Origin: Bog-950 sp046329535 | Lineage (GTDB): Bacteria; Bacteroidota; Bacteroidia; Chitinophagales; LD1 | NCBI GenBank assembly: GCA_046329535.1 | Contig: JAXLUN010000001.1 | Span: 372,001 to 436,000, forward strand | Direction: 5' to 3' | Length of the DNA: 64,000 bases | Part shown: in pieces, positions 1 to 8,572 of the stretch | Layout: each line of letters starts with the position of its first letter | Numbering within the stretch: position 1 is the stretch's first letter | Notes under the pieces: model-generated | Seen by the model: the letters and a program-made list of their open reading frames with translations, nothing else | Told to the model about the DNA's origin: nothing | Database searches by the model: none | Program-made: the position numbers and the translations under genes

Positions 1-114
1 TGCCAGGCTTACCTCGCTTAGCCGCTGAGGCTGGGTGGCATAGTTGATAGTGACCACGTTTAGCGGGGCGGTAAAGTGGCGGGTTTTGCCGTTGGCCAGG
101 GTGTAACTTTGCAT
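1..114 (-). CDS. Hypothetical protein, N-terminal 38 residues only
   Basis: An ATG at 112-114 on the minus strand opens a frame without stops to the window edge. It reads MQSYTLANGKTRHFTAPL and onward for 38 codons in all. I do not recognise the family and only the N-terminus is visible. It has no signal peptide or membrane segment, so it is probably cytoplasmic. It lies downstream of the small gene at 231-476 on the same strand, with a 116-base gap that holds a hairpin. Base composition is GC-richer than the repeat tract at 485-689. Confidence 0.45.
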   Translation of the reverse strand, partial: MQSYTLANGKTRHFTAPLNVVTINYATQPQRLSEVSLA

Positions 115-127
115 GCCTGCAATACTA

Positions 128-148
128 CGGCATATTGGTTATATGCCG
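128..148. other. Stem-loop in leader of the first gene
   Basis: An 8-bp perfect inverted repeat, CGGCATAT / ATATGCCG, encloses a 5-base loop. It ends 13 bases upstream of the minus-strand ATG at 114. No T-run follows on either strand, so a terminator is unlikely. It could affect translation of the downstream gene or be a protein-binding dyad. Confidence 0.4.
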
Positions 149-230
149 GTAAATAAACGGGGCTGATTTTGCTTAGCCAAACAGTGGGTTATGGGTAAAT
201 AGGTTTTTACTGCCCGCGCTGCACCGGGGG

Positions 231-476
231 TTATTGAATACGTTTAAACAGCCAGCCTTTGCCGGTTGGGTTTTGGCCGTATTCAAAGGTTCGGCCGGTT
301 TGTTTGGCAATGCGCCTGGCTACGTGGTAGGGCGGGTTGGTGCTGGTCCAGTCTTGGGGGCTTAGCTGCAGTATTTGGCCGGGTAATAATTGCAGCAGCA
401 TTTTGCGCAGCAGGCTGTTTCTACCCTGGCGTATAAGGCCTATGCTTTGGCTCTCTTCGGGGCTTAGTATTTTCAT
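231..476 (-). CDS. Small conserved-looking hypothetical protein, 81 aa
   Basis: This is an 81-codon frame from ATG (474-476) to a stop at 231. The protein is basic and soluble, with no signal peptide. The C-terminal half (DWTSTNPPYHVARRIAKQTG, then GWLFKRIQ) has a pattern seen in small uncharacterised Bacteroidota proteins: a DW near the middle and a closing W..KR. I cannot assign a function. The gene is preceded directly by the phased repeat at 485-689, which would be its promoter and leader region. GC content matches flanking coding DNA and contrasts sharply with the AT-rich repeat, which supports real coding. Confidence 0.55.
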   Translation of the reverse strand: MKILSPEESQSIGLIRQGRNSLLRKMLLQLLPGQILQLSPQDWTSTNPPYHVARRIAKQTGRTFEYGQNPTGKGWLFKRIQ

Positions 477-484
477 GGTGCAGT

Positions 485-689
485 TATGTTTTTAATAAGC
501 GATGATAAGAAAAAGGTAAGTGAAGATAAAAAAAGGGTGAGTTATAATAAGAAAATAATAAGTTTTATTAAATAATAATTTAGTAGTTGTAAGTAAAGAG
601 TAAGTGATAATATAAAATATATAAGTGAATGTAAGTAAACAGTAAGTTAAAGTAAATAAAGAGTGAGTAATGTTTAGTAAAAGATAAGT
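485..689. repeat. Helically phased TAAGT array (21-bp period, two half-units)
   Basis: Twenty consecutive pentamers resembling TAAGT start at 485, 496, 506, 517, 527, 538, 548, 559, 569, 580, 590, 601, 611, 622, 632, 643, 653, 664, 674 and 685. The spacing alternates strictly 11, 10, 11, 10, so the full period is 21 bp, which equals two turns of B-DNA. Ten of the twenty are exact TAAGT or TGAGT/TTAGT variants ending AGT at the 21-bp positions; the half-phase copies are looser (TAAGA, TAAAA, TAAAT, TATAA). The tract is very AT-rich and purine-biased on the plus strand. It starts 9 bases upstream of the ATG of the 81-aa gene and ends before the terminator at 714-741. Possible roles are intrinsic curvature or a same-face protein-binding array. 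Confidence 0.85.
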
Positions 690-713
690 TTACCAGGCAT
701 TTTGGTAAATAAA

Positions 714-741
714 AAAGCCGTTTATGGGCAAAAACGGCTTT
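714..741 (-). terminator. Rho-independent terminator, minus strand
   Basis: A perfect 10-bp stem, AAAGCCGTTT / AAACGGCTTT, has an 8-base loop. Read on the minus strand it is followed by a T-rich run (TTTTTTATTT, allowing for the stem end). It lies 22 bases past the minus-strand stop at 764-766, so it terminates the gene whose tail is at 764-871. Confidence 0.8.
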
Positions 742-763
742 AAAACAATGAAAAACCTTTGTT

Positions 764-871
764 TTAGGTGTTGGTATTGGTATCTTTAGTAAAGTTACCC
801 ATGCCTTCAAACAAAGGACTCAGGGCATCGTAAATAGTATCGGCCCCGGCTACGCGGCCGCGATATATAGT
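764..871 (-). pseudogene. Orphan gene tail (35 codons) without its 5' part
   Basis: On the minus strand a frame ending in TAA at 764-766 reads back through coding-like sequence (GRVAGADTIYDALSPLFEGM, then GNFTKDTNTNT) until an in-frame TGA at 872-874. There is no start codon upstream and no room for a body before the plus-strand gene at 962. A good terminator follows it. The amino-acid composition and the terminator together suggest the 3' end of a real gene whose front was deleted. I do not recognise the family. A short real gene with an unusual start is less likely. Confidence 0.5.
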
Positions 872-961
872 TCAGTTACGGCACACATATTGTGTTTTTT
901 TACTAAATTTTAGAACAGGAAGCATTTAAACCCCAGCACACCACCACTAAAAACACCACCT

Positions 962-2734
962 ATGAAACCTCATTTTACCTTGACCTTTGTATTATTATTC
1001 TGCGCATCAATAACCCTCTTTTCACAGGCTCCGCTCAGGCTGGTTACCTTCAACTCGGCCAATGCCGCCTACAGCAGCGGATTAAACCTGACGGGCATCG
1101 ATGATATTTATGCCGCTAATGCCTGGGCACACTCGGATATTAAAGGGGCCATAGCCCCGGAGCAGGGCTGGTATATTTTTGTAGGCAAGAGCGGTACTAA
1201 TGCCTAGACACTTTATACCATTCAGTCAGCCACCGGCCAGTTAGTTTACAACGCACCCGCCACAGCCATCATTAACTCCTTAAAAGAAATATTTTACTCC
1301 GATACGCTCGGAGGCTTAGTGGGTATTTATGAAGATTCTAATCAGGTATCTTCTTTAGCCAGCTGCAATTTGCAAACCGGAGCTATCAGCATCATTCGCA
1401 CTTTAAGTTTTGATTACAGCCGGATAGCGGCCTATAACCATGCCGATGAAAAATATTATTACATAGGCCAAACGAACGATACCACCCTATATACTCTAGA
1501 CCCTGTAAGCGGTCAACTGGATTCAGTAGACCTGCCTTTTATGAATACTTCGCTGCAATTAGTGGATCTGCAATATGATAACACCCACCAGCTGCTTTAT
1601 GCGCTGTACAACGATTTTGGAATTTTAGGAACGCGTATTCTATTCCGCACCATTAATCCGGCAACAGGAAGCAGCTCGTTGGTTTATAGCCCGGTATTGG
1701 GTAACGATATTTTGGAGTCGGTTAATTTATTTGCTTTTGATGAAGCTAACCAGAAATATATTTATACCGACAGAGTTGCCGGCAACACACTGGGCGTGGC
1801 CGATATGATAAACGGAACCAACACCCGATACAATATGAGTTCCATAGTGCCCGCTGGTGAAATACTCACCCATCTGGAATTTGATTATTACACCAACACC
1901 CTGTATGCTTTACGTAAAATAGCTAATCATGCACCGGTTCAACCCCTTTGTATGGTGAGTGTAGATTCAACTTCCAGCCATAATGTAATTGTGTGGGAAA
2001 AAACCGATAAAGCCGCTACCGTTACGTATAATTTGTATCGCGAAACCACCACCAACGTATTTACCCTACTGGCCACTATTGACCGGGATTCGTTAAGTGA
2101 GTATCATGACTATGCGGCCAATCCGAACATTACCGGTTATCGCTATCAAATGACGGTAACCGATACCTCCGGTAATGTAAGCGCACCCTCCACTCCGCAT
2201 CAAACCATTCATTTGCAATATTTAGGTAGCGGCAATTTAAGTTGGGTACCTTATGCCGGTTCGGTTAGCCCCGTTACCACCTACGATATATACTGTGATT
2301 CGCTGGCCAATGGCAACTGGTTGCTTATGGGCTCTGTACCTGCCGCCCAAACCACTTATACCGATATTCAATATTTAAACCATCCCGCTGCATTGTACCG
2401 ATTGGCAGCAAACTTTCCGTTTAGTTGTACTGCCGCCCGCGGCATTGACCAGGCATGGTCTAATACAGCCAGTGCACAGTCAGTAGGTTTGTTTAATGAT
2501 GTGCCTGAAGAAAATGTTCAACTATATCCGGTACCGGCTATCAACCAGTTTATTATCAGCGGTTCGCCTGCGGAGTGGGTAAGTATATATAATGCCAACG
2601 GCCAACTGCTAAACCGGCTTCAACAACCGCTAAATAACCGGGTTGATATTCACTTTTTAAGTAGCGGTCTGTACTTTGTTGCTATATATAAAGCAGGAAA
2701 AACCTATACACAAAAACTGCTGGTTAGTCATTAA
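962..2734 (+). pseudogene. T9SS-sorted secreted protein interrupted by one in-frame TAG
   Basis: The frame starts at ATG 962 with a Sec signal peptide (residues 1-21, ending near ITLFSQA). Codon 82 (1205-1207) is TAG. The same frame then continues without another stop to 2734, giving 590 codons. Nothing is shifted: the region between 1208 and 1318 reads as ordinary coding (TLYTIQSATGQLVYN). The C-terminal ~75 residues (VQLYPVPAINQFII through QKLLVSH) form a type IX secretion sorting domain of the Por_Secre_tail type. The middle looks like a beta-propeller followed by fibronectin-like sandwich domains. TGG to TAG would restore a Trp (NAWTLYTI). TAG is a normal stop in neighbours, for example at 6091-6093, so global recoding is unlikely. 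It is either a pseudogene or a base-call error. Confidence 0.8.
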
Positions 2735-2826
2735 TATTAAGTGTCGCTAATTACCGTTCACTTACCTACTTTAGCGCCTCCTTTCCCGAACAAACACAAA
2801 CTTTGCCGGGAAACTTAAAAATAAGT

Positions 2827-3819
2827 ATGCATCACCTTGCCGTATTACTGCTCATAGCCTTTGTTGCTGCAAGCCTTGCCGCAGCGGTGGTGAAAAAAAG
2901 CAACGAGGGGTTTAAAAAAGTAATGCTCAGCGCCCTCTCCGTGTTGCTAACGCTGCTGCTGCTGGAGGCGGTATTTTATTTTATACCCAAAACCAGTAAC
3001 TACGGCAAAACACTTTGCATGCAGGTGTGGGAGCGCTACTGGTGGCAAAACAACCGGTTGGGGTTTAGAGATAAAGACTGGGTGCAAAAAGACAGCACCA
3101 AAAAAAAACTGGTTTTTATAGGCGATTCGTTTACAGCCGGCCAGGGCATTAAAAACCCCGCCCACCGCTATGCCGACCTAACCGGCCGCGCCCTGCAAGA
3201 CAGTTTTGAGTTTTACAATGCCGGTATCAGCGGCACCAATACCGAAACCAAAGCACAGATATTATACGGCCTGCCCTTTAAACCCGATGTGCTGGTATAC
3301 GAATATTTTACCGATGATATTGTAGATACCCGCATTAGGCTAGACGGCATCAGGCCGCATAAAAACCCCTACAAAAACACCCCTAAGCTGCTCATTCCGC
3401 TTATAGAACATTCGTATCTGCTCAATTACGTTTACTGGATGTTTCCGCACTTTATTATGAGCGATTACCAAACCTATTTAACCGATAGTTACCACAGCCC
3501 CACCGTAGCGGCAGAGCATCACCGCATTATAGGGCAGCTTATAAACTATTGTCAAACCAATCATATCCGGCTGGTGGTGTTAACCCTGCCCCTGCCCTCG
3601 GAGTATGATTTTTCTAACCAACTAAGCCGCCCCATAGAGCAGCAGTTTACAGACTCGGGCATTTTGAACATAAACCCTACAGCCGCCCTGCAAGCCCAAC
3701 CCCTTCAGCAAATAATAGTAAACCGGGTAGATACCCACTTAAACGAAAAAGGCAACCGCCTGCTGGCCAATATAATTCTGGAAAAAGCCTTTGGTATAAA
3801 ACCCGAAGCAAAACCTTAA
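2827..3819 (+). CDS. Membrane-anchored SGNH/GDSL hydrolase, GDSF subtype
   Basis: The start is ATG 2827; an in-frame TTG at 2803 is possible but adds only eight unremarkable residues. The product is 330 aa. Two hydrophobic segments within the first ~55 residues anchor it in the inner membrane, with the catalytic domain outside. SGNH blocks are visible: block I FIGDSFTAGQG (nucleophile Ser) and block V DTHLNEKGN (Asp/His). Block III is EYFTDDI where GxND is usual, so the oxyanion Asn is not obvious. Relatives act as O-acyl hydrolases or transferases on envelope glycans; the substrate here is unknown. It converges on another SGNH gene 9 bases away. Confidence 0.8.
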   Translation: MHHLAVLLLIAFVAASLAAAVVKKSNEGFKKVMLSALSVLLTLLLLEAVFYFIPKTSNYGKTLCMQVWERYWWQNNRLGFRDKDWVQKDSTKKKLVFIGDSFTAGQGIKNPAHRYADLTGRALQDSFEFYNAGISGTNTETKAQILYGLPFKPDVLVYEYFTDDIVDTRIRLDGIRPHKNPYKNTPKLLIPLIEHSYLLNYVYWMFPHFIMSDYQTYLTDSYHSPTVAAEHHRIIGQLINYCQTNHIRLVVLTLPLPSEYDFSNQLSRPIEQQFTDSGILNINPTAALQAQPLQQIIVNRVDTHLNEKGNRLLANIILEKAFGIKPEAKP

Positions 3820-3828
3820 ACAGTAAAT

Positions 3829-4872
3829 TTAGCGGCTTGGTAAGTAACCGGCTTTAAGCATTTGTTCAAAAACATTTTGCGCCACCGTTTTTTGATAATC
3901 GCCATCAATGTGGCAATAGTCTACAAACACATTCCCCTGTACGGTGTCAAAAATATGGGTAAAGTCAAACAGGGTAGTGTCCTGCTTTAAAACATATTCA
4001 GCTGCCTGTGGATAGTACGTTTTAAAAAAGCTGCTACGACCCACCTTACCGGCCGAGTCGGCCTCGGCCGCATTGCTTTGCCGGTAACTGCCCTGCCCTA
4101 ATACAGGTTGCAAAATGCCCATAAAGTGATATCCGTTTACATGAGCCGCCCCACTCATGATACCCATGTTCTGCTCCCAAAATTGAAGTGGTTGGGGGCT
4201 TTCTGTTTTCTTTATTTTAAGTCCGCCATAGTTAATTTTTAACATGCTCTTGAGCAGATAAACGGTGCTGGGCAACAGCGGGCTTATATTTTGCTGGCGC
4301 ATGGCGGTTTCGTAAAATTCATTTTCGTACCGGGTTACATAGCCCACGTTAATAGAGCAGTCGTTAGCGCCTGAATAGGAAATATGTATATCGGGTTTAA
4401 GGCTTAAGCCATCGCTAATGAGTTTGCAATACTCCTGCCAGCTGTTGTAACCGCATACGGCCCCGCAATAAAAAACAGCATTTATATCCTGCCGGGTAAA
4501 AATTTGCTGCAGGTCGTTAATCCAGTTGGGGTTTTTTAAAGTCATGTCGCTGGTAGAGCCACCGGTAATAAAAATTTTAAGCGGCTGTGCCGGAAACTTG
4601 CCGCGGCTGCGCACCACGGCACAGTTGTTACTTACTTCAAAGCCGCTTTGCTGTATGGCTTGATTGCTCCAGGCCCAGCCGCAAAGCGGGTCAATCTGGT
4701 CCAGCCCAATCTCTTTATATTCGTTTACCTGTTTAGGTTTTTCCAGGCTGGTTAGGTATAAGAACCCCACGTGCTGCTTCCGGCTTTTTAAAACCAGAAA
4801 GGAAATACTCTCGGTAAAAACAAGTAACAGCAAAATACTTACTAGCTGGAAAAAGACAAATTTTTTGCTCAT
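3829..4872 (-). CDS. SGNH/GDSL hydrolase-like protein, GGST subtype (copy 1)
   Basis: This 347-aa protein has one N-terminal membrane anchor (about residues 5-27). The nucleophile block is FITGGSTSDM instead of GDS, block III is YSGANDCS, and the C-terminal Asp/His block is VDYCHIDGDYQ. Two paralogues sit at 32357-33424 and 51943-53004 with the same three signatures. The family is SGNH-like, likely acting on the periplasmic face. The reaction is unproven: deacylation or acyl transfer to a surface polymer are both possible. It lies tail to tail with a GDSF-type SGNH gene, and the other two GGST copies also have a GDSF neighbour. Confidence 0.75.
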   Translation of the reverse strand: MSKKFVFFQLVSILLLLVFTESISFLVLKSRKQHVGFLYLTSLEKPKQVNEYKEIGLDQIDPLCGWAWSNQAIQQSGFEVSNNCAVVRSRGKFPAQPLKIFITGGSTSDMTLKNPNWINDLQQIFTRQDINAVFYCGAVCGYNSWQEYCKLISDGLSLKPDIHISYSGANDCSINVGYVTRYENEFYETAMRQQNISPLLPSTVYLLKSMLKINYGGLKIKKTESPQPLQFWEQNMGIMSGAAHVNGYHFMGILQPVLGQGSYRQSNAAEADSAGKVGRSSFFKTYYPQAAEYVLKQDTTLFDFTHIFDTVQGNVFVDYCHIDGDYQKTVAQNVFEQMLKAGYLPSR

Positions 4873-5097
4873 GGCAAGTGAGTTTCAATGCAAGTAAAAG
4901 TAAACATTCTATGGCAGTCTATGTATAGGATGGTCCTGTTCGTTTTTTCTATTATTTAGCTATTTATGGTTGAGGTGAAACATTCATGAGGGCTTTTCAA
5001 AGAGCAAACAATAAAACCGCTTGACTTAAATCATTGCTGAATCTTTTCATTATTTACGATGGATAGATAAATTTACTACTACAAACAAAATATCAGG

Positions 5098-6093
5098 ATG
5101 AAGCCAAACAATGTAAGCACCTCTCATTGGTGGAGATACAACACCCTCTTTTTTCTGGAACATATATTAGGTCACAAGCTGTATCAAAACCTATTTAGCG
5201 GCACCGAGCAGAGATTATTTAAAGCTATTGATAAATATGCAGCAAGCGCTCCTGTAGGTGAGCCATTTCAAGTACTGGAATTTCAAAAGGGGGAGTATGA
5301 TTTTCCACAGCCTCATCCCTATTATCCGGCCATATACCGCGGTGCTGCCAGTGACTGGCCATGTACCCAAAAATGGACTTTTGACTTTTTTAAAGAAAAA
5401 TTTGGTGATAAGGAGATGGTTCTTACCAACAACGTTGGCCTGGTAGGTAAGGAGCAGGAGAAGTTTGAAACCATAAAACTTCGTGACTATATTGACCAGA
5501 TGAGGGCAGGATCAAAGAAATACATCAAGTTTTCGCAAATGATACACGAAAATTCAGGCCTTCAGGAAGATTTTAATGGAGAATGGCTACAAAAGTTCCA
5601 TTACTCCACTGAGTTCAAAAAACTTTTCTTTTTGTTTATGGGCGGTAAAGGCACTGCCACCCCCATTCATACTGCTTTACCACCTACTGTATTTGTTCAG
5701 ATACAAGGTTCTAAAAAGTGGGTTTTTTATCCTACCAGCGACCGGCTTTTTATTGGTGTAAGGCCCGATAGAAGAACCTATTTCCACTCCCATGTAGACC
5801 CATATAATCTAAATGACCCTAAATACCCATTGCTAAAATACGCAAGCAAAAGAGAAGTAACCATACATGCCGGTGATGTACTTTGGTTTCCTGCATTGGT
5901 ATGGCACCAGGTAGAAAATCCAACTGACAGTATAGGAGTTGCCTATAAGTTTTTTCATCTGCCATCTTCCTTTAAGTCTTCTAAAATGCTAACTACGTTG
6001 TTTTTCCTTGCTACTAAACCATTTATTTTTCAATCATTTTTCTTATCCAAAATCAGTAAAAAGGAATACATTTTTAATAATGAACAGAACTAG
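5098..6093 (+). CDS. Cupin-like (JmjC fold) protein lacking the acidic iron ligand
   Basis: The product is 331 aa, from an ATG preceded by AGG. The N-terminal ~60 residues are variable. From residue ~75 it follows the cupin_8/JmjC-like family: PAIYRGAASDWP, WTFDFFKEKFGD, then TPIHTALPPTVFVQIQG, GSKKWVFYP, and GDVLWFPALVWHQVEN near the end. In active members the first motif is HxD/E. Here it is His191-Thr-Ala193, so the acidic metal ligand is missing; the second His (270) remains. It may be inactive, or bind metal differently as 2-His halogenases do (that comparison is speculative). It overlaps the next gene by 14 bases (ATG at 6080, stop at 6091-6093), so the two are translationally coupled. 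Compare the intact paralogue at 7774-8550. Confidence 0.75.
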   Translation: MKPNNVSTSHWWRYNTLFFLEHILGHKLYQNLFSGTEQRLFKAIDKYAASAPVGEPFQVLEFQKGEYDFPQPHPYYPAIYRGAASDWPCTQKWTFDFFKEKFGDKEMVLTNNVGLVGKEQEKFETIKLRDYIDQMRAGSKKYIKFSQMIHENSGLQEDFNGEWLQKFHYSTEFKKLFFLFMGGKGTATPIHTALPPTVFVQIQGSKKWVFYPTSDRLFIGVRPDRRTYFHSHVDPYNLNDPKYPLLKYASKREVTIHAGDVLWFPALVWHQVENPTDSIGVAYKFFHLPSSFKSSKMLTTLFFLATKPFIFQSFFLSKISKKEYIFNNEQN

Positions 6094-7771
6094 AGCACTT
6101 CTGCCGGTTTTTAGTCTTGCTCTATCTGTTACAACTTTAATAGTGTGCTTAATTGGCATAACAGCCTGCCAAGAAACCACTACAGAACAAAAGGGAAGCA
6201 GGAAACGGGAACATTTTATTCAGTTTATACTATTGAATTATTCAGCCCCTCATTTAGATAAGGAAGCAGCGTGGTGGCAGGAAAATGATACGCTGCTAAG
6301 TTCATACAGTATATTAAGTGCTAATTTGGCTACACAGCAGACTCACCCGCAACAGATTGCCGTTTTTGGCGGCTTTGTAAATCTGCAACAGGCGAGAGGC
6401 TTTATGCAAAGCCCGCAATGGCTAAAGCACATTGGCAAAGGGCCGCAACCTGAAGTAAAATGGCTTTATGCCCTTGATGGCGTTTATGATACAATAGGGT
6501 TTAGCCGCTTTATGGTAGTTACGCAAACAATTCAAGATTATGACCATTGGCGGAAGTGTTTTTTTAAGGATAACGCCCTGTGGCTGAAATCGGGTTTAAA
6601 ATATCGTTTGTTGTTTCATACCATTGGCAATTCAAACGAAATTACGCTTATGTTGGCTTACAGTAATAAGCAGGCAGCAGCAGATTTTGCTCGTTCGGAA
6701 TCATTTATGCGTTGGCTAAAGACCGCTGGGGTTATTTCTCCGCCTCAAATTAGCTATATGGATTTTATTGAAAGCAATCATTCTATGAATGTTGATATCC
6801 CAGAGCAGAAAGATAAAACAGTCGACTCTCTAGAAACTCTGTCATTAACTACCAATAGCGATTGTGATGTTTTCATTAACCACAAATACTCCAGAAGAAT
6901 TATTACCGGGCATATTCAGACTGTGCAGTTACCACCAGGCAGTTATTCCTTATTGTTTTTAAGTGTTGCAAATGCCGCAGATTCGGTGTTGCTAAAACAT
7001 ACTGTAATATATCCTGCACGATGTGCGCAGTCAATTCATGTTGATTTACAAAAGATAGTTCATCAACGCGTTTTACTCGAACAATCCCCTATCTTCGATA
7101 CAACCTCAAATTGGTCAAATTTGTTCGATATGGTTTTTATAGAAGGAGGTAGCTTTCAAATGGGTAGTGAATCAGGATATGAGTCTGAAGGCCCAGTGCA
7201 CACAAAATCATTGCGCAGCTATTATTTAGGCCGATATGAAGTAACACAAAATCAATGGTATAAAGTAACGGGGCAAAGACCAAGCCATTTTACAGACTGT
7301 GATAATTGCCCGGTTGAAAATATTAGTTACTATGATGCACTTAAATTCATAGCCAAAATCAACAGCTTAACCGGTAAACAGTACCGTCTTCCTACCGAAA
7401 CAGAGTGGGAATATGCTGCACGTGGCGGGCGGGAAAGCAGAAATTATTGTTATAGCGGATCCAATCAGTTGAACGAGGCTGGTTGGTGCCTATATAACTC
7501 GTGTAGTGAAACCCATCCGGTAGGTCAGAAGAAGCCAAATGAAATTGGATTGTTTGATATGACAGGCAATGTGTTCGAATGGTGTAGCGATTGGTTTAGT
7601 TATAGTGCGTATGGGACGAACAATTATTTTATGCCTAATATGCAATGGAAAGTAATAAGAGGAAGCTCCTGGTCATCAGATACAGACGAATGTCGTATAA
7701 CATATCGTAACATGGACGAACCTGATAATCGTGGACGAAGAACTGGTTTACGATTGGCGCACAATGAATAA
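6080..7771 (+). CDS. Lipoprotein with C-terminal FGE-sulfatase (SUMF1-like) domain
   Basis: The ATG at 6080 gives 563 aa with a lipoprotein signal (LIGITAC-Q, Cys about residue 31). Residues ~45-240 form an unrecognised domain with repeated W and F pairs, possibly two ferredoxin-like (dimeric alpha/beta barrel) units. Residues ~260-330 look like a PEGA-type beta-sandwich. Residues ~350-563 are a formylglycine-generating-enzyme-like domain: FIEGGSFQMGSE, LGRYEVTQNQWY, YRLPTETEWEYAARGG, IGLFDMTGNVFEWCSDW and a final GLRLAHN. True FGEs need two redox Cys in the last motif. Here it reads RGSSWSSDTDECRITYRN, which keeps only the second, so FGE catalysis is doubtful. This is a surface or periplasmic binding protein, or a divergent oxidase. 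It is coupled to the upstream JmjC-like gene. Confidence 0.75.
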   Translation: MNRTRALLPVFSLALSVTTLIVCLIGITACQETTTEQKGSRKREHFIQFILLNYSAPHLDKEAAWWQENDTLLSSYSILSANLATQQTHPQQIAVFGGFVNLQQARGFMQSPQWLKHIGKGPQPEVKWLYALDGVYDTIGFSRFMVVTQTIQDYDHWRKCFFKDNALWLKSGLKYRLLFHTIGNSNEITLMLAYSNKQAAADFARSESFMRWLKTAGVISPPQISYMDFIESNHSMNVDIPEQKDKTVDSLETLSLTTNSDCDVFINHKYSRRIITGHIQTVQLPPGSYSLLFLSVANAADSVLLKHTVIYPARCAQSIHVDLQKIVHQRVLLEQSPIFDTTSNWSNLFDMVFIEGGSFQMGSESGYESEGPVHTKSLRSYYLGRYEVTQNQWYKVTGQRPSHFTDCDNCPVENISYYDALKFIAKINSLTGKQYRLPTETEWEYAARGGRESRNYCYSGSNQLNEAGWCLYNSCSETHPVGQKKPNEIGLFDMTGNVFEWCSDWFSYSAYGTNNYFMPNMQWKVIRGSSWSSDTDECRITYRNMDEPDNRGRRTGLRLAHNE

Positions 7772-7773
7772 AC

Positions 7774-8550
7774 TTATATTCTTCTACTTTTTTTATACAT
7801 TGCAGCAGCCCAAGCAATAGGTAGTTTCCAACCTTGACTCCACCAAAAATTCATAGCAATAGAAGGTTCTAGGTTACGCAAATGATGCCACCATAAACTG
7901 GGAATAAACAGTGTTTCACCAGCTTCTAAATCTACTACATAAGGTTGTGCATCTCTCAGCTTAGGGAATTTTTGATAATCAGGATTTTCCGCATCTATCT
8001 GTGCATGATTGGGCAATTTTGAAAATCTGGAATTTGGGTATACGGGTGCCATGGGGGAGAAAAGAGTAATTTTTTTTCTTCCTTTAATCATCACATAAAG
8101 ATTTTCCGGCAGGTCTTGATGTAACGGAGATACCGCACCAGCCGGACCTAAAAACGCTACTGACCTTAAAAATTTTCCATTAGCACAATATTTTGGAGCA
8201 TAGTAATCTTTCTTCAGCACCTCAGGAAAAAGATCAATAGGGGATGCTACCGTCCAGCCCCCATCCAATTTTCCATCTTTAATAGATGCCATGCTGTCCC
8301 GCAAAGGCACTGGTTCTGTTACAGAACCTTTTTCAGTATTCACCTCACACTTATCTCCTTTAAGTTTATATACTTCAGCTTTTACGTCACCAAAGTTTTG
8401 TGCAAAGTATTCTATATCCCAAAGTCTCATAGCAGGCCAATCTTTTACTAAATCGGTTATAACCACGGGCTTTGCAGATTTTACATATTTATTGTAGAAA
8501 TCTTCTAAGGAGGGTGGGGAAATGCGTTGAATGGGAGTTGCGGTTTTCAT
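7774..8550 (-). CDS. JmjC/cupin_8 Fe(II)/2-oxoglutarate-type oxygenase
   Basis: The first ATG is at 8548-8550; the codon before it is TTG and is less likely. The product is 258 aa. Family motifs are KPVVITDLVKDWPAMRLWD, SPLHQDLPENLYVMIKGRKK and GETLFIPSLWWHHLRN. The metal triad is intact: His144, Asp146 and His222 (or 223). These proteins hydroxylate proteins or small molecules in the cytosol. The gene is last in a minus-strand operon with a SPASM-like radical SAM (22 bases upstream), UbiA and a B12-type radical SAM protein, which suggests a shared biosynthetic substrate. Its 3' end is two bases from the stop of the convergent lipoprotein gene. Confidence 0.85.
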   Translation of the reverse strand: MKTATPIQRISPPSLEDFYNKYVKSAKPVVITDLVKDWPAMRLWDIEYFAQNFGDVKAEVYKLKGDKCEVNTEKGSVTEPVPLRDSMASIKDGKLDGGWTVASPIDLFPEVLKKDYYAPKYCANGKFLRSVAFLGPAGAVSPLHQDLPENLYVMIKGRKKITLFSPMAPVYPNSRFSKLPNHAQIDAENPDYQKFPKLRDAQPYVVDLEAGETLFIPSLWWHHLRNLEPSIAMNFWWSQGWKLPIAWAAAMYKKSRRI

Positions 8551-8572
8551 CAAAATATTGGTTGTAGCAATA

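Noticed and set aside
485..689. CRISPR-like array
   Set aside because: Repeats are 5 bp with no unique spacers of 25-40 bp, and no cas genes are in the window. The same applies to 33665-33895.
580..810. 76-codon minus-strand frame rich in L, F, Y
   Set aside because: It runs through the 21-bp phased array, whose length is a multiple of three, and then into the terminator and gene relic. Its seven-residue repeats follow from the DNA period, not from coding.
962..2734. TAG reassignment to an amino acid
   Set aside because: TAG ends several normal genes here (for example 6091-6093, 31061-31063 and 55830-55832), so general recoding is not supported.
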